From NCBI GenBank assembly GCA_964462295.1, contig CAYWXH010000003.1, positions 1 to 64,000 of the forward strand: a DNA stretch of 64,000 nucleotides, in the 5' to 3' direction. The number at the start of each line of letters is the position of its first letter. The stretch's first letter is position 1. The stretch comes from JALVIU01 sp964462295. Lineage in GTDB: Bacteria; Atribacterota; JALVIU01. The position numbers and the translations under genes are program-made. Below, in pieces: positions 42,394-51,025 of this stretch. The notes beneath the pieces are model-generated. The model did no database searches and had not been told where the DNA came from. It saw only the letters and a program-made list of their open reading frames with translations.

Positions 42394-43590
42394 ATGGGAT
42401 TTGAGAAATTTTTTTCTGAAAGGGCAAAAAAGGTTAAGGCATCAGCTATAAGAGAGCTTTTAAAGTTGGTTAACAATCCTGAGATTATATCTCTTGCAGG
42501 AGGACTTCCTGATCCTGCTACCTTTCCTAAGGAAGAGGTAAAAAAGATTTCACAAGAAGTTGTAGATAAATATGGAGACAAGGCCCTACAATACGGTATT
42601 ACCGAGGGTATCCCTGAACTTAGGGCATGGTTAGGAAAGAATTTTTCTGGAAAAGAAGTAGGGGCAGAAAATGTAATAATAACTAGTGCTTCTCAACAGG
42701 GGTTAGAACTTGTGGGAAAGGCCTTTATTGATCCAGATGACCCTATAATTGTAGAACTTCCAAGCTATCTTGGGGCTATTTCTGCATTTAAACTTTACGA
42801 TGCTCGTTTTGTAGGTGTTACTTTAGATGATGAGGGATTAAAGATAGATGAGTTGAAACAAAAATTGGTAGAACTTAAAAAAGAAGGGAAGAGCCCTAAG
42901 TTTGTATATACAGTTTCTAATTTTCACAACCCTGCAGGGGTAACACTTTCTCTTGAGAGAAGAAAAGAGCTTTTAACCCTTGCAAATGAAAATGATTTCC
43001 TTATTGTCGAAGATGACCCTTATCATTTTATAAACTTTAGTAATGAGAATATACCTTCTATCTATTCCCTTGATAAAGAGGATAGAGTACTTCTTTTAGG
43101 AACATTTTCTAAAATTCTTACACCTGGATTTAGGTTAGGGTGGATATTTGGACCAGAGGAGGCGCTTCAGAAGATAGTACAAATAAAACAGGCAACAGAT
43201 CTCTGTACAAATACCTTTGTTCAATATATCGCATACGAATATGCAGAAAGTGGAGCCCTTGAGGCACACTTTGAGCATATTGTAAAGATTTACAAAGAAA
43301 AAAGGGATGTAATGCTTGAATCCCTTGATAAGTATTTCCCCAAAGAAGTTAAATGGACTCATCCAGAGGGTGGTTTCTTTGTGTTCGCATACCTCCCTGA
43401 ATACATAAATACAGATGAGATGTTTTATGACGCAATAGAGGAAAAAGTGGCATATGTTATAGGCTCTGCCTTTTATCCAGATGGATCAGGTACAAATACT
43501 ATGAGACTCTCTTTCTGTTATCCTTCAAAAGAGCAGATAGAAGAGGGGATAAAGAGACTTGGGAATGTTATAAAGAAGAAATTGAGGTGA
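42394..43590 (+). CDS. PLP-dependent class I aminotransferase
   Basis: A 398-residue fold-type I aminotransferase, closest in look to the LysN/2-aminoadipate (MocR-type, without the DNA-binding domain) group. ISLAGGLPDPATFP near 32, TSASQQGLELVGKAF near 94, VSNFHNPAGVTLS near 175, and the PLP lysine in GTFSKILTPGFRLGW near 233. Such enzymes accept branched, aromatic and aminoadipate substrates with 2-oxoglutarate. Set between buk and ptb, it likely feeds 2-oxoacids to the ferredoxin oxidoreductase further on. Confidence 0.88.
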   Translation: MGFEKFFSERAKKVKASAIRELLKLVNNPEIISLAGGLPDPATFPKEEVKKISQEVVDKYGDKALQYGITEGIPELRAWLGKNFSGKEVGAENVIITSASQQGLELVGKAFIDPDDPIIVELPSYLGAISAFKLYDARFVGVTLDDEGLKIDELKQKLVELKKEGKSPKFVYTVSNFHNPAGVTLSLERRKELLTLANENDFLIVEDDPYHFINFSNENIPSIYSLDKEDRVLLLGTFSKILTPGFRLGWIFGPEEALQKIVQIKQATDLCTNTFVQYIAYEYAESGALEAHFEHIVKIYKEKRDVMLESLDKYFPKEVKWTHPEGGFFVFAYLPEYINTDEMFYDAIEEKVAYVIGSAFYPDGSGTNTMRLSFCYPSKEQIEEGIKRLGNVIKKKLR

Positions 43591-43599
43591 TGAACTGTT

Positions 43600-44514
43600 A
43601 TGGTAAAAACTATAGGAGAAATAATTCAGCAAGTTAAGGCTTTACCTACAAAGAAAATTACTATAGCAGGTGCAGAATCTGAAGAGGTTCTGAAAAGTGC
43701 TGATGAGGCCTTAAGAGAAGGTATAGCAGACCCTATACTTGTAGGAAATAGAGAAAAAATATACGATGTAGCGAAGAGATGCAATGTAGGTTTAGGAACA
43801 TTTTCTATTGTGGATGCAGAAGATGAAGTAGATGCGGCGAAAAAGGCAGTAGAACTTGTTGTAAAGGGAAATGCTGAGGTTGTGGTAAAAGGTATTGTAA
43901 AGACACCTGTTATATTGAAAGCAGTACTTGACAAAGAATATGGCCTGCGTACAGATAGGCTCCTCACTCACGTATTTCTTATTGAAATAGAGGGATTTGA
44001 TAGATTACTTATAGTAACAGATGGAGGGATTATTATCTCTCCTACCCTTGAAGAGAAGATACACATCGTTCAAAATGCCATAGATTTTGCACGCGCTATA
44101 GGAATTGAGGAGCCAAAAGTAGCCCTTTTAGGAGCTATAGAACTTGTAAATCCTAAGATGCCAGAGTCTATCGAGGCAGCAGCTATTTCAAAGATGGCGG
44201 AAAGGGGACAGATAAAGGGTGGTATCGTTGATGGTCCTCTTGCATTGGATAATGCAATATCTGAGGAATCTGCTCGAATCAAAGGGATAAAAAGTCCTAT
44301 AGCAGGAAAGGCCGATATATTGGTAGTGCCTGATATAAGGTCTGGGAATATTTTTGGGAAATCTTTGATGTATTTTTCTAAGATAAAATCAGCTGGTCTT
44401 GTGGTAGGGGCAAGGGCACCTGTTGTACTTACATCTCGTTCAGATTCGGCCGAGAATAGGCTAAATTCTATTGCAATTGGTATGCTTATGGCTAAGAATA
44501 TGAAAAGAGGCTAG
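43600..44514 (+). CDS. ptb: Phosphate butyryl/acyltransferase
   Basis: Converts acyl-CoA plus phosphate to acyl-phosphate, the step before Buk. 304 residues, as in the Ptb family. AGAESEEVLKSADEA near 24, VVVKGIVKTPVILKAVL near 92, LIVTDGGIIISPTLEEK near 139, and GPLALDNAISEESARIKG near 214-231 are family segments. The pair ptb-buk, here split by an aminotransferase gene, is the standard acyl-CoA to ATP route. ATG 43600 has GAGGTGATG upstream. Confidence 0.92.
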   Translation: MVKTIGEIIQQVKALPTKKITIAGAESEEVLKSADEALREGIADPILVGNREKIYDVAKRCNVGLGTFSIVDAEDEVDAAKKAVELVVKGNAEVVVKGIVKTPVILKAVLDKEYGLRTDRLLTHVFLIEIEGFDRLLIVTDGGIIISPTLEEKIHIVQNAIDFARAIGIEEPKVALLGAIELVNPKMPESIEAAAISKMAERGQIKGGIVDGPLALDNAISEESARIKGIKSPIAGKADILVVPDIRSGNIFGKSLMYFSKIKSAGLVVGARAPVVLTSRSDSAENRLNSIAIGMLMAKNMKRG

Positions 44515-44517
44515 GAT

Positions 44518-45186
44518 ATGAAAGATCTTACTATATTTACAGGGGCTTTTGGAAGTGGAAAAACGGAGATATCTATAAATTATGCTATAAATTTTGCAAA
44601 AGAATATAATGTAGCTCTTATAGATTTAGATATTGTAAATCCCTATTTTAGGTCAAGAACTAAAAGAGAAGTAATGGAGGAAAGAGGAGTTAAAGTAATA
44701 GCTCCCGAAGGTGGATTAAGTTATGTGGATGTACCTATAGTGCTCCCTCAGGTAAAAGGTTTTATAGAAAATAAAGATTTTAAGGTAGTTTTAGATATAG
44801 GAGGAGAAAAGGTAGGCGCAAAAGTACTTGGAAGCCTTAAACCTTCTGTAGAGAGTAGAGATTATGAGCTTTTATTTGTTGTAAATACATATAGGCCTTT
44901 TACCTCAAGTGTAGATGAAATCCTTTCGATGGCAAAGGAGATAGAGGGGGCAGCTCGATTGCGATTTACCGGGGTTGTAGCAAATCCAAATCTTGGGTAT
45001 GAAACTACAAGAGAGGATATTTTAAAAGGTTTTGAGATTATACGGGAAGCCTCAAGGAAATTGGGGCTTCCCGTTAAATTTTTGGTAGTAGGGGATGACT
45101 TTTTAAAAGAGATAGAAAAAGAAGATTTAGGACTTTCTATCTTTCCTATAAAAAGATATCTTAGATTGCCATTTCTCGATTATTAA
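44518..45186 (+). CDS. P-loop (SIMIBI-type) NTPase next to VOR genes
   Basis: A 222-residue cytosolic P-loop NTPase of the MinD/CobQ class. Walker A GAFGSGKT (9-16), ALIDLDIVNPYFRSRTKRE near 33-51, and a switch-like VVLDIGGEKVGAKV near 85-98. It sits directly before the 2-oxoacid:ferredoxin oxidoreductase subunits. Homologues often travel with these clusters in anaerobes. It may help cluster insertion or assembly, but that is inference from position only. Spacing from ptb is three bases. Confidence 0.75.
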   Translation: MKDLTIFTGAFGSGKTEISINYAINFAKEYNVALIDLDIVNPYFRSRTKREVMEERGVKVIAPEGGLSYVDVPIVLPQVKGFIENKDFKVVLDIGGEKVGAKVLGSLKPSVESRDYELLFVVNTYRPFTSSVDEILSMAKEIEGAARLRFTGVVANPNLGYETTREDILKGFEIIREASRKLGLPVKFLVVGDDFLKEIEKEDLGLSIFPIKRYLRLPFLDY

Positions 45187-45197
45187 AGGAGGCTAAT

Positions 45198-45434
45198 ATG
45201 GCTGCGTTAAAAGGTTATATTGTAATTGATGAAGAGATATGCAAAGGTTGTGGGCTATGTACTACTGCATGCCCTGTACATATCATAGAACTTGCAGATT
45301 ACTTTAATTCTCATGGCTATCATCCTGCAGTCCTTAAGGAACCAGATAAATGCACAGGGTGTACTATGTGTGCACTTATCTGTCCAGATGTAGCAATTGA
45401 AGTTTACAGAGAACCTATAAAGAAGGGGGTGTAA
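45198..45434 (+). CDS. 2-oxoacid:ferredoxin oxidoreductase, ferredoxin (delta) subunit
   Basis: A 78-residue two-[4Fe-4S] ferredoxin-like electron-transfer subunit. The two cluster motifs are CKGCGLCTTACP (16-27) and CTGCTMCALICP (52-63). It passes electrons from the TPP-containing subunits to external ferredoxin. It is the first of four subunits (delta, alpha, beta, gamma order) of a KOR/VOR-type enzyme. AAAGGAGG precedes the ATG. Confidence 0.93.
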   Translation: MAALKGYIVIDEEICKGCGLCTTACPVHIIELADYFNSHGYHPAVLKEPDKCTGCTMCALICPDVAIEVYREPIKKGV

Positions 45435-45438
45435 TATT

Positions 45439-46488
45439 ATGGGGAAAGTAATGATGAAAGGTAATGAGGCTATTGGGGAAGCTGCTATAATGGCAGGCTG
45501 TACCCACTATTTTGGATATCCCATTACCCCTCAAAGTGAGCTTACTGCATATATGGCGAGAATGCTTCCGAAGAAAGGAGGAGTATTTTTACAAAGTGAG
45601 AGTGAAGTAGCAGCAATCAATATGCTTTATGGAGCAGGTGCTGCTGGTGCAAGGGTAATGACTTCTTCCTCTGGACCAGGTATATCTTTGATGTCAGAAG
45701 GTATATCATATATAGCATGTTCTGAAATACCCGTGGTACTTGTAAATATTCAAAGAGGTGGACCAGGCTTAGGAACAATTCAACCTGCACAGAGTGATTA
45801 TCTTCAGGCTACAAAGGGAGGAGGACATGGAGATTATCACCTTATAGTACTTGCACCATCTTCTGTTCAAGAACTTGTTGACCTAACACAAAAGGCCTTT
45901 GATCTTGCGGATAAATACAGAAATCCAGTTATGGTATTGGGAGATGGTCTATTAGGTCAGATGATGGAGCCTGTGGAAATAAAAGAGATAAAACCTAAAC
46001 ATTATGATAAATCATGGGCATTGACAGGGGCAAAGGGTAGAGCTCCACACAGGATTACATCGTTTGATATTGACCCATATAAGTTAGAAGAAGTTGTATG
46101 GAAACTCAAAAAGAAGTATGAAGAGATAGAAAAGAATGAGATAATGTACGAAGAGGTAGATACAGAGGATGCAGAAATTTTAATAATGGCCTTTGGTAGT
46201 GTAGGTAGGATCTCTAAAACTGTTATAAGAGAGTTAAGGGACGAAGGTATTAAGGTAGGCCTATTAAGACCTATTACACTTTGGCCTTTCCCTTCTGAAA
46301 AGGTCTACGAAGTTGCATCTCGAATTGGAAAGGTATTGGTTTCGGAAATGAATGCAGGACAAATGGTAGAAGATGTAGAAAAGGCCGTAAAAGGAAAGGC
46401 AGATATTCATTTTTATGGGAGACCAGGTGGTGTAGTTATTACACCAAAGGAGTTAGAAGAAGAGATTAAAAGGATTCTGGGGAGGTAG
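45439..46488 (+). CDS. 2-oxoacid:ferredoxin oxidoreductase, alpha subunit
   Basis: A 349-residue pyrimidine-binding/swivel subunit. GYPITPQSELTAYMA near 31-45, SESEVAAINMLYGAGAAGAR near 54-73, TSSSGPGISLMSEGISY near 75-91 and GGPGLGTIQPAQSDYLQATK near 104-123 are clear KorA/VorA marks. The C-terminal domain (from about 230) is the swivel domain. With the other three subunits it converts 2-oxoacids to acyl-CoA, CO2 and reduced ferredoxin. I assign branched-chain specificity from the aminotransferase-buk-ptb context. Confidence 0.93.
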   Translation: MGKVMMKGNEAIGEAAIMAGCTHYFGYPITPQSELTAYMARMLPKKGGVFLQSESEVAAINMLYGAGAAGARVMTSSSGPGISLMSEGISYIACSEIPVVLVNIQRGGPGLGTIQPAQSDYLQATKGGGHGDYHLIVLAPSSVQELVDLTQKAFDLADKYRNPVMVLGDGLLGQMMEPVEIKEIKPKHYDKSWALTGAKGRAPHRITSFDIDPYKLEEVVWKLKKKYEEIEKNEIMYEEVDTEDAEILIMAFGSVGRISKTVIRELRDEGIKVGLLRPITLWPFPSEKVYEVASRIGKVLVSEMNAGQMVEDVEKAVKGKADIHFYGRPGGVVITPKELEEEIKRILGR

Positions 46489-46490
46489 CC

Positions 46491-47285
46491 ATGTCAGAGA
46501 AAAAGATAAATATTCCCGAGGGAATGGAAAAGGTTTTTACTCGTACAAAAGGGCTTACAGATATGCCATTTACATATTGCCCCGGATGTCATCACGGAAT
46601 TGCCCATAGACTTGTTGGAGAGGCATTGGAAGAGCTTGGAGTAATTGAGGATACTATAGGAGTTGCCCCTGTGGGATGCTCTGTATTTGCCTATCTATTT
46701 TTTAATGTAGATACCATTGTTGCTCCACATGGTAGAGCCCCAGCTCTTGCCACAGGGATAAAAAGGGTTCATCCAGATAAGGTAGTTTTTACATACCAAG
46801 GAGATGGGGACCTTGCAGCAATCGGTACCGCAGAAATAGTACATGCGGCAAATAGAGGAGAAAATATAACAGTAATTTTTATAAATAATGCAATTTATGG
46901 TATGACAGGGGGGCAAATGGCCCCGACCACTTTAATAGGTCAAGTTACTGAAACAAGCCCTTACGGAAGGGACCCGAAGGTGGCAGGCTATCCCATAAGA
47001 ATATCAGAAATGCTTGCCCAATTAGAAGGTAGTTACTATATAGCAAGGGTTGCCCTTAATAATGGGGCGAATATATTGAAAGCGAAAAAATCAATACTAA
47101 AGGCATTTAAAAATCAGATAGAAGGAAAGGGATTTTCTCTTATTGAAGTGCTTTCTACTTGTCCTACTAATTGGGGTGTTACACCAATTGAGGCAAATAA
47201 TTGGATAAAGGAGAAGATGATCCCTGTTTATCCTTTAGGGGTATTTAAGGATAAAGATAAAGAGGAAGGTGAAAACAATGCATGA
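46491..47285 (+). CDS. 2-oxoacid:ferredoxin oxidoreductase, beta (TPP) subunit
   Basis: A 264-residue TPP-binding subunit. CPGCHHGIAHRLV near 31, GVAPVGCSVFAYLFFN near 58, and the TPP/Mg motif YQGDGDLAAIGTAEIVHAA near 98-116 with FINNAIYGMTGGQMAPTT near 130-147. CPTNWGVTPIEANNW near 226-240 is typical of VOR/KOR beta subunits. Three bases separate it from the alpha stop and its 3' end overlaps the gamma start. Confidence 0.94.
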   Translation: MSEKKINIPEGMEKVFTRTKGLTDMPFTYCPGCHHGIAHRLVGEALEELGVIEDTIGVAPVGCSVFAYLFFNVDTIVAPHGRAPALATGIKRVHPDKVVFTYQGDGDLAAIGTAEIVHAANRGENITVIFINNAIYGMTGGQMAPTTLIGQVTETSPYGRDPKVAGYPIRISEMLAQLEGSYYIARVALNNGANILKAKKSILKAFKNQIEGKGFSLIEVLSTCPTNWGVTPIEANNWIKEKMIPVYPLGVFKDKDKEEGENNA

Positions 47286-47814
47286 GGAGATAATAATCGC
47301 AGGCTTTGGTGGACAAGGAGTCATGTCTATGGGAAGGCTTCTTGCATATATCGGCATGCTTGAGGGAAAAAGTGTTTCTTGGTATCCTTCCTATGGACCG
47401 GAAATGAGGGGTGGTACAGCTAACTGTACAGTAATTATCTCTTCTGACCTTATAGGATCACCTGTTACATCTACACCTACTACTGCTATAGTGATGAACA
47501 GACCTTCCCTTGATAAATTTGAACCTATGGTAAAAAAAGGAGGATACTTATTTATAAATAGCTCTCTTATAGATAAAAAGGCAGAGAGGACTGATATAAA
47601 AGTATATGAGGTCCCTGCAAATGATATAGCAGAAGAAATAGGAAATCCAAAAGTGGCAAATATGGTAATGATAGGTGCATATATAGGAGTTACAGGAATT
47701 TTTCCAAAAGATAGAGCAATCGAGGCTATGAGAAGCAGCTTAAAAAAGGCAGGTGAAGATATTCTTTTGCTAAATAAAGAAGCTATAGAAAGGGGTTATA
47801 ATTTATTCAAATGA
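47278..47814 (+). CDS. 2-oxoacid:ferredoxin oxidoreductase, gamma subunit
   Basis: A 178-residue gamma/CoA-side subunit with the classic IIIAGFGGQGVMSMGRLLAY near 5-24 and SYGPEMRGGTANCTVIIS near 38-55. Start ATG 47278 is supported by GAGGAAGGTG eight bases upstream; the GTG at 47269 is less likely. It overlaps the beta gene by eight bases and completes the heterotetramer. Confidence 0.93.
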   Translation: MHEEIIIAGFGGQGVMSMGRLLAYIGMLEGKSVSWYPSYGPEMRGGTANCTVIISSDLIGSPVTSTPTTAIVMNRPSLDKFEPMVKKGGYLFINSSLIDKKAERTDIKVYEVPANDIAEEIGNPKVANMVMIGAYIGVTGIFPKDRAIEAMRSSLKKAGEDILLLNKEAIERGYNLFK

Positions 47815-48941
47815 GGGTACCTATTTTTACACCAAAGAGGCAATATAAAATACTTAAGGAAGAAATAGATAAGGCTATATTTTCAGTTTTGGAAAGTGGC
47901 ATATTTATATTAGGTGAAAATGTAAAGAATTTTGAAAGGGAGGTAGCAGATTATTTAGGATCAAGATTTGCTATAGGAGTCTCTTCAGGGACATCTGCCT
48001 TACTCATATCTCTTAGGGCTTTTAACTTAAAAAAGGATGATCTAGTAATTACTACACCTTTTACCTTTTTTGCAACAGCAGAGGAGATAATAAATGCAGG
48101 AGGAACCCCTATTTTTGCAGATATAGAGGAGGAAGACTTCTCCCTTTCTCCAGAGAAGACAGAGGATATCTTAAAAAAACATAAGGGCAAAATAAAGGTG
48201 ATACTGCCTGTGCATCTTTTTGGAAAATGTGCAAATATGGAGGATTTCTTTTTCCTTTCAAAAAAGTATAGAGTACATATAGTGGAAGATGCTGCGCAAA
48301 TAATCGGGTCAATATGTAAAGTAGATGGGGAAGAGAAAAAAGGGGGAACCATTGGTGATTTCGGTGCATTTAGTTTTTTCCCTACAAAAAATCTTGGGGC
48401 CTATGGTGATGGAGGACTAATTGTTACAAATAATGAAAAACTTTATGAAATGGCAAATATGATTCGTTCACATGGTTCTAAAAAGAGATATTATCACGAA
48501 ATCGTAGGAACAAATAGTAGATTGGATGAAATACAGGCAGCAATACTTAGGGTAAAATTAAAATATCTTGATTCTTTTAATAAAAAGAGAGTAGAGATTG
48601 CAAAATATTATAATGATAAAATAAAAGCACTTGATTTACCGATAAAAACACCTCATGTACCTGATGATGGCTCCCATATTTTTCATCAGTATGTTATAAA
48701 AACAGAAAAAAGGGATGAACTTAGTAGATTTTTAAATGAACATGGAGTAGGAAATGCTATTTACTATCCTGTACCCCTTCACTTTCAGAAGGCGCTTCTA
48801 TATCTTGGTTATAAACCTGGTGACTTTCCTGTGGCTGAGAAGGTATCGAAAGAGGTAATAGCACTTCCTATTTTTCCTGAACTAAAAAGAGAGGAATTGG
48901 ATTATGTAATAGAGATATTAGAAAAATTTTATAAGGGATAG
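47811..48941 (+). CDS. DegT/DnrJ/EryC1-type PLP aminotransferase
   Basis: A 376-residue sugar aminotransferase-type enzyme. IGVSSGTSALLISLRAF near 54-70, LPVHLFGKCANMEDF near 127, VEDAAQIIGS near 155, and the PLP lysine in SFFPTKNLGAYGDGG near 188-202. These enzymes aminate keto-sugars in the making of surface polysaccharide or glycan decorations, perhaps for flagellin. No other sugar-nucleotide genes are near. It overlaps the gamma-subunit stop by four bases, so it shares the transcript without an evident metabolic link. Confidence 0.9.
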   Translation: MRVPIFTPKRQYKILKEEIDKAIFSVLESGIFILGENVKNFEREVADYLGSRFAIGVSSGTSALLISLRAFNLKKDDLVITTPFTFFATAEEIINAGGTPIFADIEEEDFSLSPEKTEDILKKHKGKIKVILPVHLFGKCANMEDFFFLSKKYRVHIVEDAAQIIGSICKVDGEEKKGGTIGDFGAFSFFPTKNLGAYGDGGLIVTNNEKLYEMANMIRSHGSKKRYYHEIVGTNSRLDEIQAAILRVKLKYLDSFNKKRVEIAKYYNDKIKALDLPIKTPHVPDDGSHIFHQYVIKTEKRDELSRFLNEHGVGNAIYYPVPLHFQKALLYLGYKPGDFPVAEKVSKEVIALPIFPELKREELDYVIEILEKFYKG

Positions 48942-48960
48942 GGGGTCCCCTATCCCTTAT
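48931..48960 (+). other. 14-bp stem-loop over the DegT stop codon
   Basis: Arms 48931-48944 and 48947-48960 are exact complements with only GT between, and the TAG stop (48939-48941) is in the left arm. No T-run follows on the plus strand; instead AAAAGGAGG, the ribosome site of the next gene, comes at once. A 3' end barrier or read-through valve is possible. Confidence 0.65.
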
Positions 48961-48979
48961 AAAAGGAGGATGATAAAGT

Positions 48980-49909
48980 ATGTATGTAATATGGGGAGAG
49001 CATTCAAAACTTTACTCCTTTGGCCCAAACCACCCCTTTAATGCCTCTCGTTATACCCTTTTTGAAAAAGAGTTTAGTATCTTAAAGAAAGAATTACCCA
49101 TTAAAATTTTACCTCCTAAATTAGCCTCATTTTCTGATATCTCTCTCTTTCATACCCCTTCTTATGTAGAATTTGTAGAGAAACAATCTAAAATAGGAAA
49201 AGGGTATCTTGATTATGGTGATACACCGGCATTTAGGGGAGTATATGAGGCAGCATCTTATTTAGTAGGAAGTGCTATTTTAGGTATAGACCTTGTACTC
49301 TCTAACAAAGAACCGGTATTTCAAATTGCAGGAGGACTCCACCATGCAAAAAGAGATACTGCGGCGGGATTTTGTGTGTTCAATGACCCAGGAGTTGCCA
49401 TTTCATATCTACTTGATAAAAAAGGAGTAGCTTCAGTTTTTTATATAGATATAGATGCCCACCACGGTGATGGAGTAATGTATGGATTCTATGATGATAA
49501 AAGAGTAATTATATTAGATATACATGAAAATGGAAGATATCTCTATCCAGGCACAGGTTTTGAATATGAAACCGGTGAAGGTGATGCAAAAGGGACTAAA
49601 TTCAATATTCCTCTTTTACCCTCTGCAACAGATGAAGAGCTTATAAAGGCTATTATGAGTGCAGAAGATATAGTAAAGCAGTTTTCCCCTGATTTTCTTT
49701 TGGTGCAGGCTGGTGTAGATGGTTTTTTAGGGGACCCTATTTCTCATCTTTCTTATACTTTAAGTGGGTACCAAGAAACAATTGAATTTATAAAATATTT
49801 GAGCAAACAATATTTTGATAATAAAGTGCTTATTTTTGGAGGGGGAGGGTATAGTGCTAAAAATTTAAAAGATGCATGGATATCTGTAATAAAAGCTTTT
49901 ACAAAATAA
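48980..49909 (+). CDS. Histone-deacetylase-family (AcuC-like) amidohydrolase
   Basis: A 309-residue zinc amidohydrolase of the HDAC/AcuC/APAH superfamily. GGLHHAKRDTA gives H121 and H122; the zinc site is D159 and H161 (DIDAHHGDG) with D247 (QAGVDGF); the catalytic tyrosine follows GGGG near 290. Bacterial members deacetylate acetyl-CoA synthetase, polyamines or other amides. None of these partners is adjacent. AAAAGGAGG precedes the ATG, right after a stem-loop. It is the last gene before the flagellar operon promoter. Confidence 0.9.
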   Translation: MYVIWGEHSKLYSFGPNHPFNASRYTLFEKEFSILKKELPIKILPPKLASFSDISLFHTPSYVEFVEKQSKIGKGYLDYGDTPAFRGVYEAASYLVGSAILGIDLVLSNKEPVFQIAGGLHHAKRDTAAGFCVFNDPGVAISYLLDKKGVASVFYIDIDAHHGDGVMYGFYDDKRVIILDIHENGRYLYPGTGFEYETGEGDAKGTKFNIPLLPSATDEELIKAIMSAEDIVKQFSPDFLLVQAGVDGFLGDPISHLSYTLSGYQETIEFIKYLSKQYFDNKVLIFGGGGYSAKNLKDAWISVIKAFTK

Positions 49910-49925
49910 TAATCTGTGTTATAAT
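49898..49925 (+). promoter_or_regulatory. Promoter of the flagellar-chemotaxis operon
   Basis: TTTACA (49898-49903), 16-base spacer, TATAAT (49920-49925), overlapping the HDAC-family stop. It is of housekeeping sigma type, not the TAAA/GCCGATAA sigma-28 type, and lies about 37 bases before flhB. The only clear promoter for the next 14 kb. Confidence 0.68.
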
Positions 49926-49962
49926 AAAAAAATAAATCTTTTTAAAAAGGTGAAGAGTTTCT

Positions 49963-51024
49963 ATGCCTGGACAAGAAAAGACTGAAAAACCTACGCCTCG
50001 GCGCAGGAGGGAAGCAAGGAAAAAGGGGCAAGTTGCAAAGAGTCAAGAGCTAAATAATGTAGTTATTATCTTGGCGGCAACCCTTTTTTTTCTCTTTTTG
50101 GGAACTGTCTTTTTTAAAGGTCTATTTCAAATAATGAAGGCTGTATTTTCAGGTCTTTATACGATAGATGTCTCTGCAAATAGTTTTTTTTCCTATTTTT
50201 CGAAGGGTGTAGGTGTCATTTTTAAGTTGATGATGCCTATGATCGTTATTTTAATGGTGGCAGGTATTTTAGTTGGGGTCAGCCAAACAGGCCTTATGTT
50301 TTCTTTTGAATCTATTTCCCCTAAATTTGATAGAATAAATCCTATAAAAGGTGCACAAAAGCTTTTTTCAAAAAGGGGAGTCATGGAGGTTGCAAAGGCC
50401 CTTTTTAAGGTAGGGGGTATAAGTTATATAATTTTTTCTAGTATACGACTTAATGTTTCTATATTTTCCAATTATACCTATATGGATATAGGAGAGATAG
50501 TCTCTTCTTTTGTGAAAATTCTTTTTGGTACCATGTTTAAGATTATAGGATTTTTATTTATAATAGCTATACTAGACTATGCCTTTCAGAAATACGAATT
50601 TGAAAAAAGTATTATGATGACAAAACAAGAGGTAAAAGATGAATATAAACAGACAGAAGGGGATCCTCAAGTAAAGTCTCGTATAAGAAGTATGCAAAGA
50701 CAGATGGCAAGACAGAGGATGATGCAGGAGGTTCCTAAGGCAAAGGTTGTAATTACAAACCCTGTTCACCTTGCCGTTGCCTTAAAGTATGAAAGCGGTA
50801 TGAGGGCCCCTGAAGTTGTGGCAAAAGGTGCAAGACTTATTGCAGAGAAGATAAAAGAGATAGCACGAGAAAATCATATACCGATAGTAGAGAACCCTCC
50901 CCTTGCGCGAGAACTTTATGAAAAAGTGGAGATCGGAGAAGAGATACCAAAGGAATTGTATAGGGCTGTAGCTGAAGTGTTGGCATATATATACAAAATG
51001 GAAAATGCTCGGGTAAGAATATGA
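49963..51024 (+). CDS. flhB: Flagellar export switch protein FlhB
   Basis: Inner-membrane part of the flagellar type III export gate that switches substrate class. 353 residues: basic N-terminus [20 protein letters not shown], four helices to about 210, then a cytosolic domain. The self-cleavage site, usually NPTH, is NPVH (266-269): the Asn-Pro needed for cleavage is kept, the threonine is not. The C-terminal domain is complete. AAAAAGGTG lies upstream. First of at least 15 co-oriented motility genes. Confidence 0.95.
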   Translation: MPGQEKTEKPTPRRRREARKKGQVAKSQELNNVVIILAATLFFLFLGTVFFKGLFQIMKAVFSGLYTIDVSANSFFSYFSKGVGVIFKLMMPMIVILMVAGILVGVSQTGLMFSFESISPKFDRINPIKGAQKLFSKRGVMEVAKALFKVGGISYIIFSSIRLNVSIFSNYTYMDIGEIVSSFVKILFGTMFKIIGFLFIIAILDYAFQKYEFEKSIMMTKQEVKDEYKQTEGDPQVKSRIRSMQRQMARQRMMQEVPKAKVVITNPVHLAVALKYESGMRAPEVVAKGARLIAEKIKEIARENHIPIVENPPLARELYEKVEIGEEIPKELYRAVAEVLAYIYKMENARVRI

Positions 51025-51025
51025 T

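Noticed and set aside
48931..48960. Intrinsic terminator after the DegT gene
   Set aside because: The stem is strong but no T-run follows on either strand; a ribosome site follows instead.
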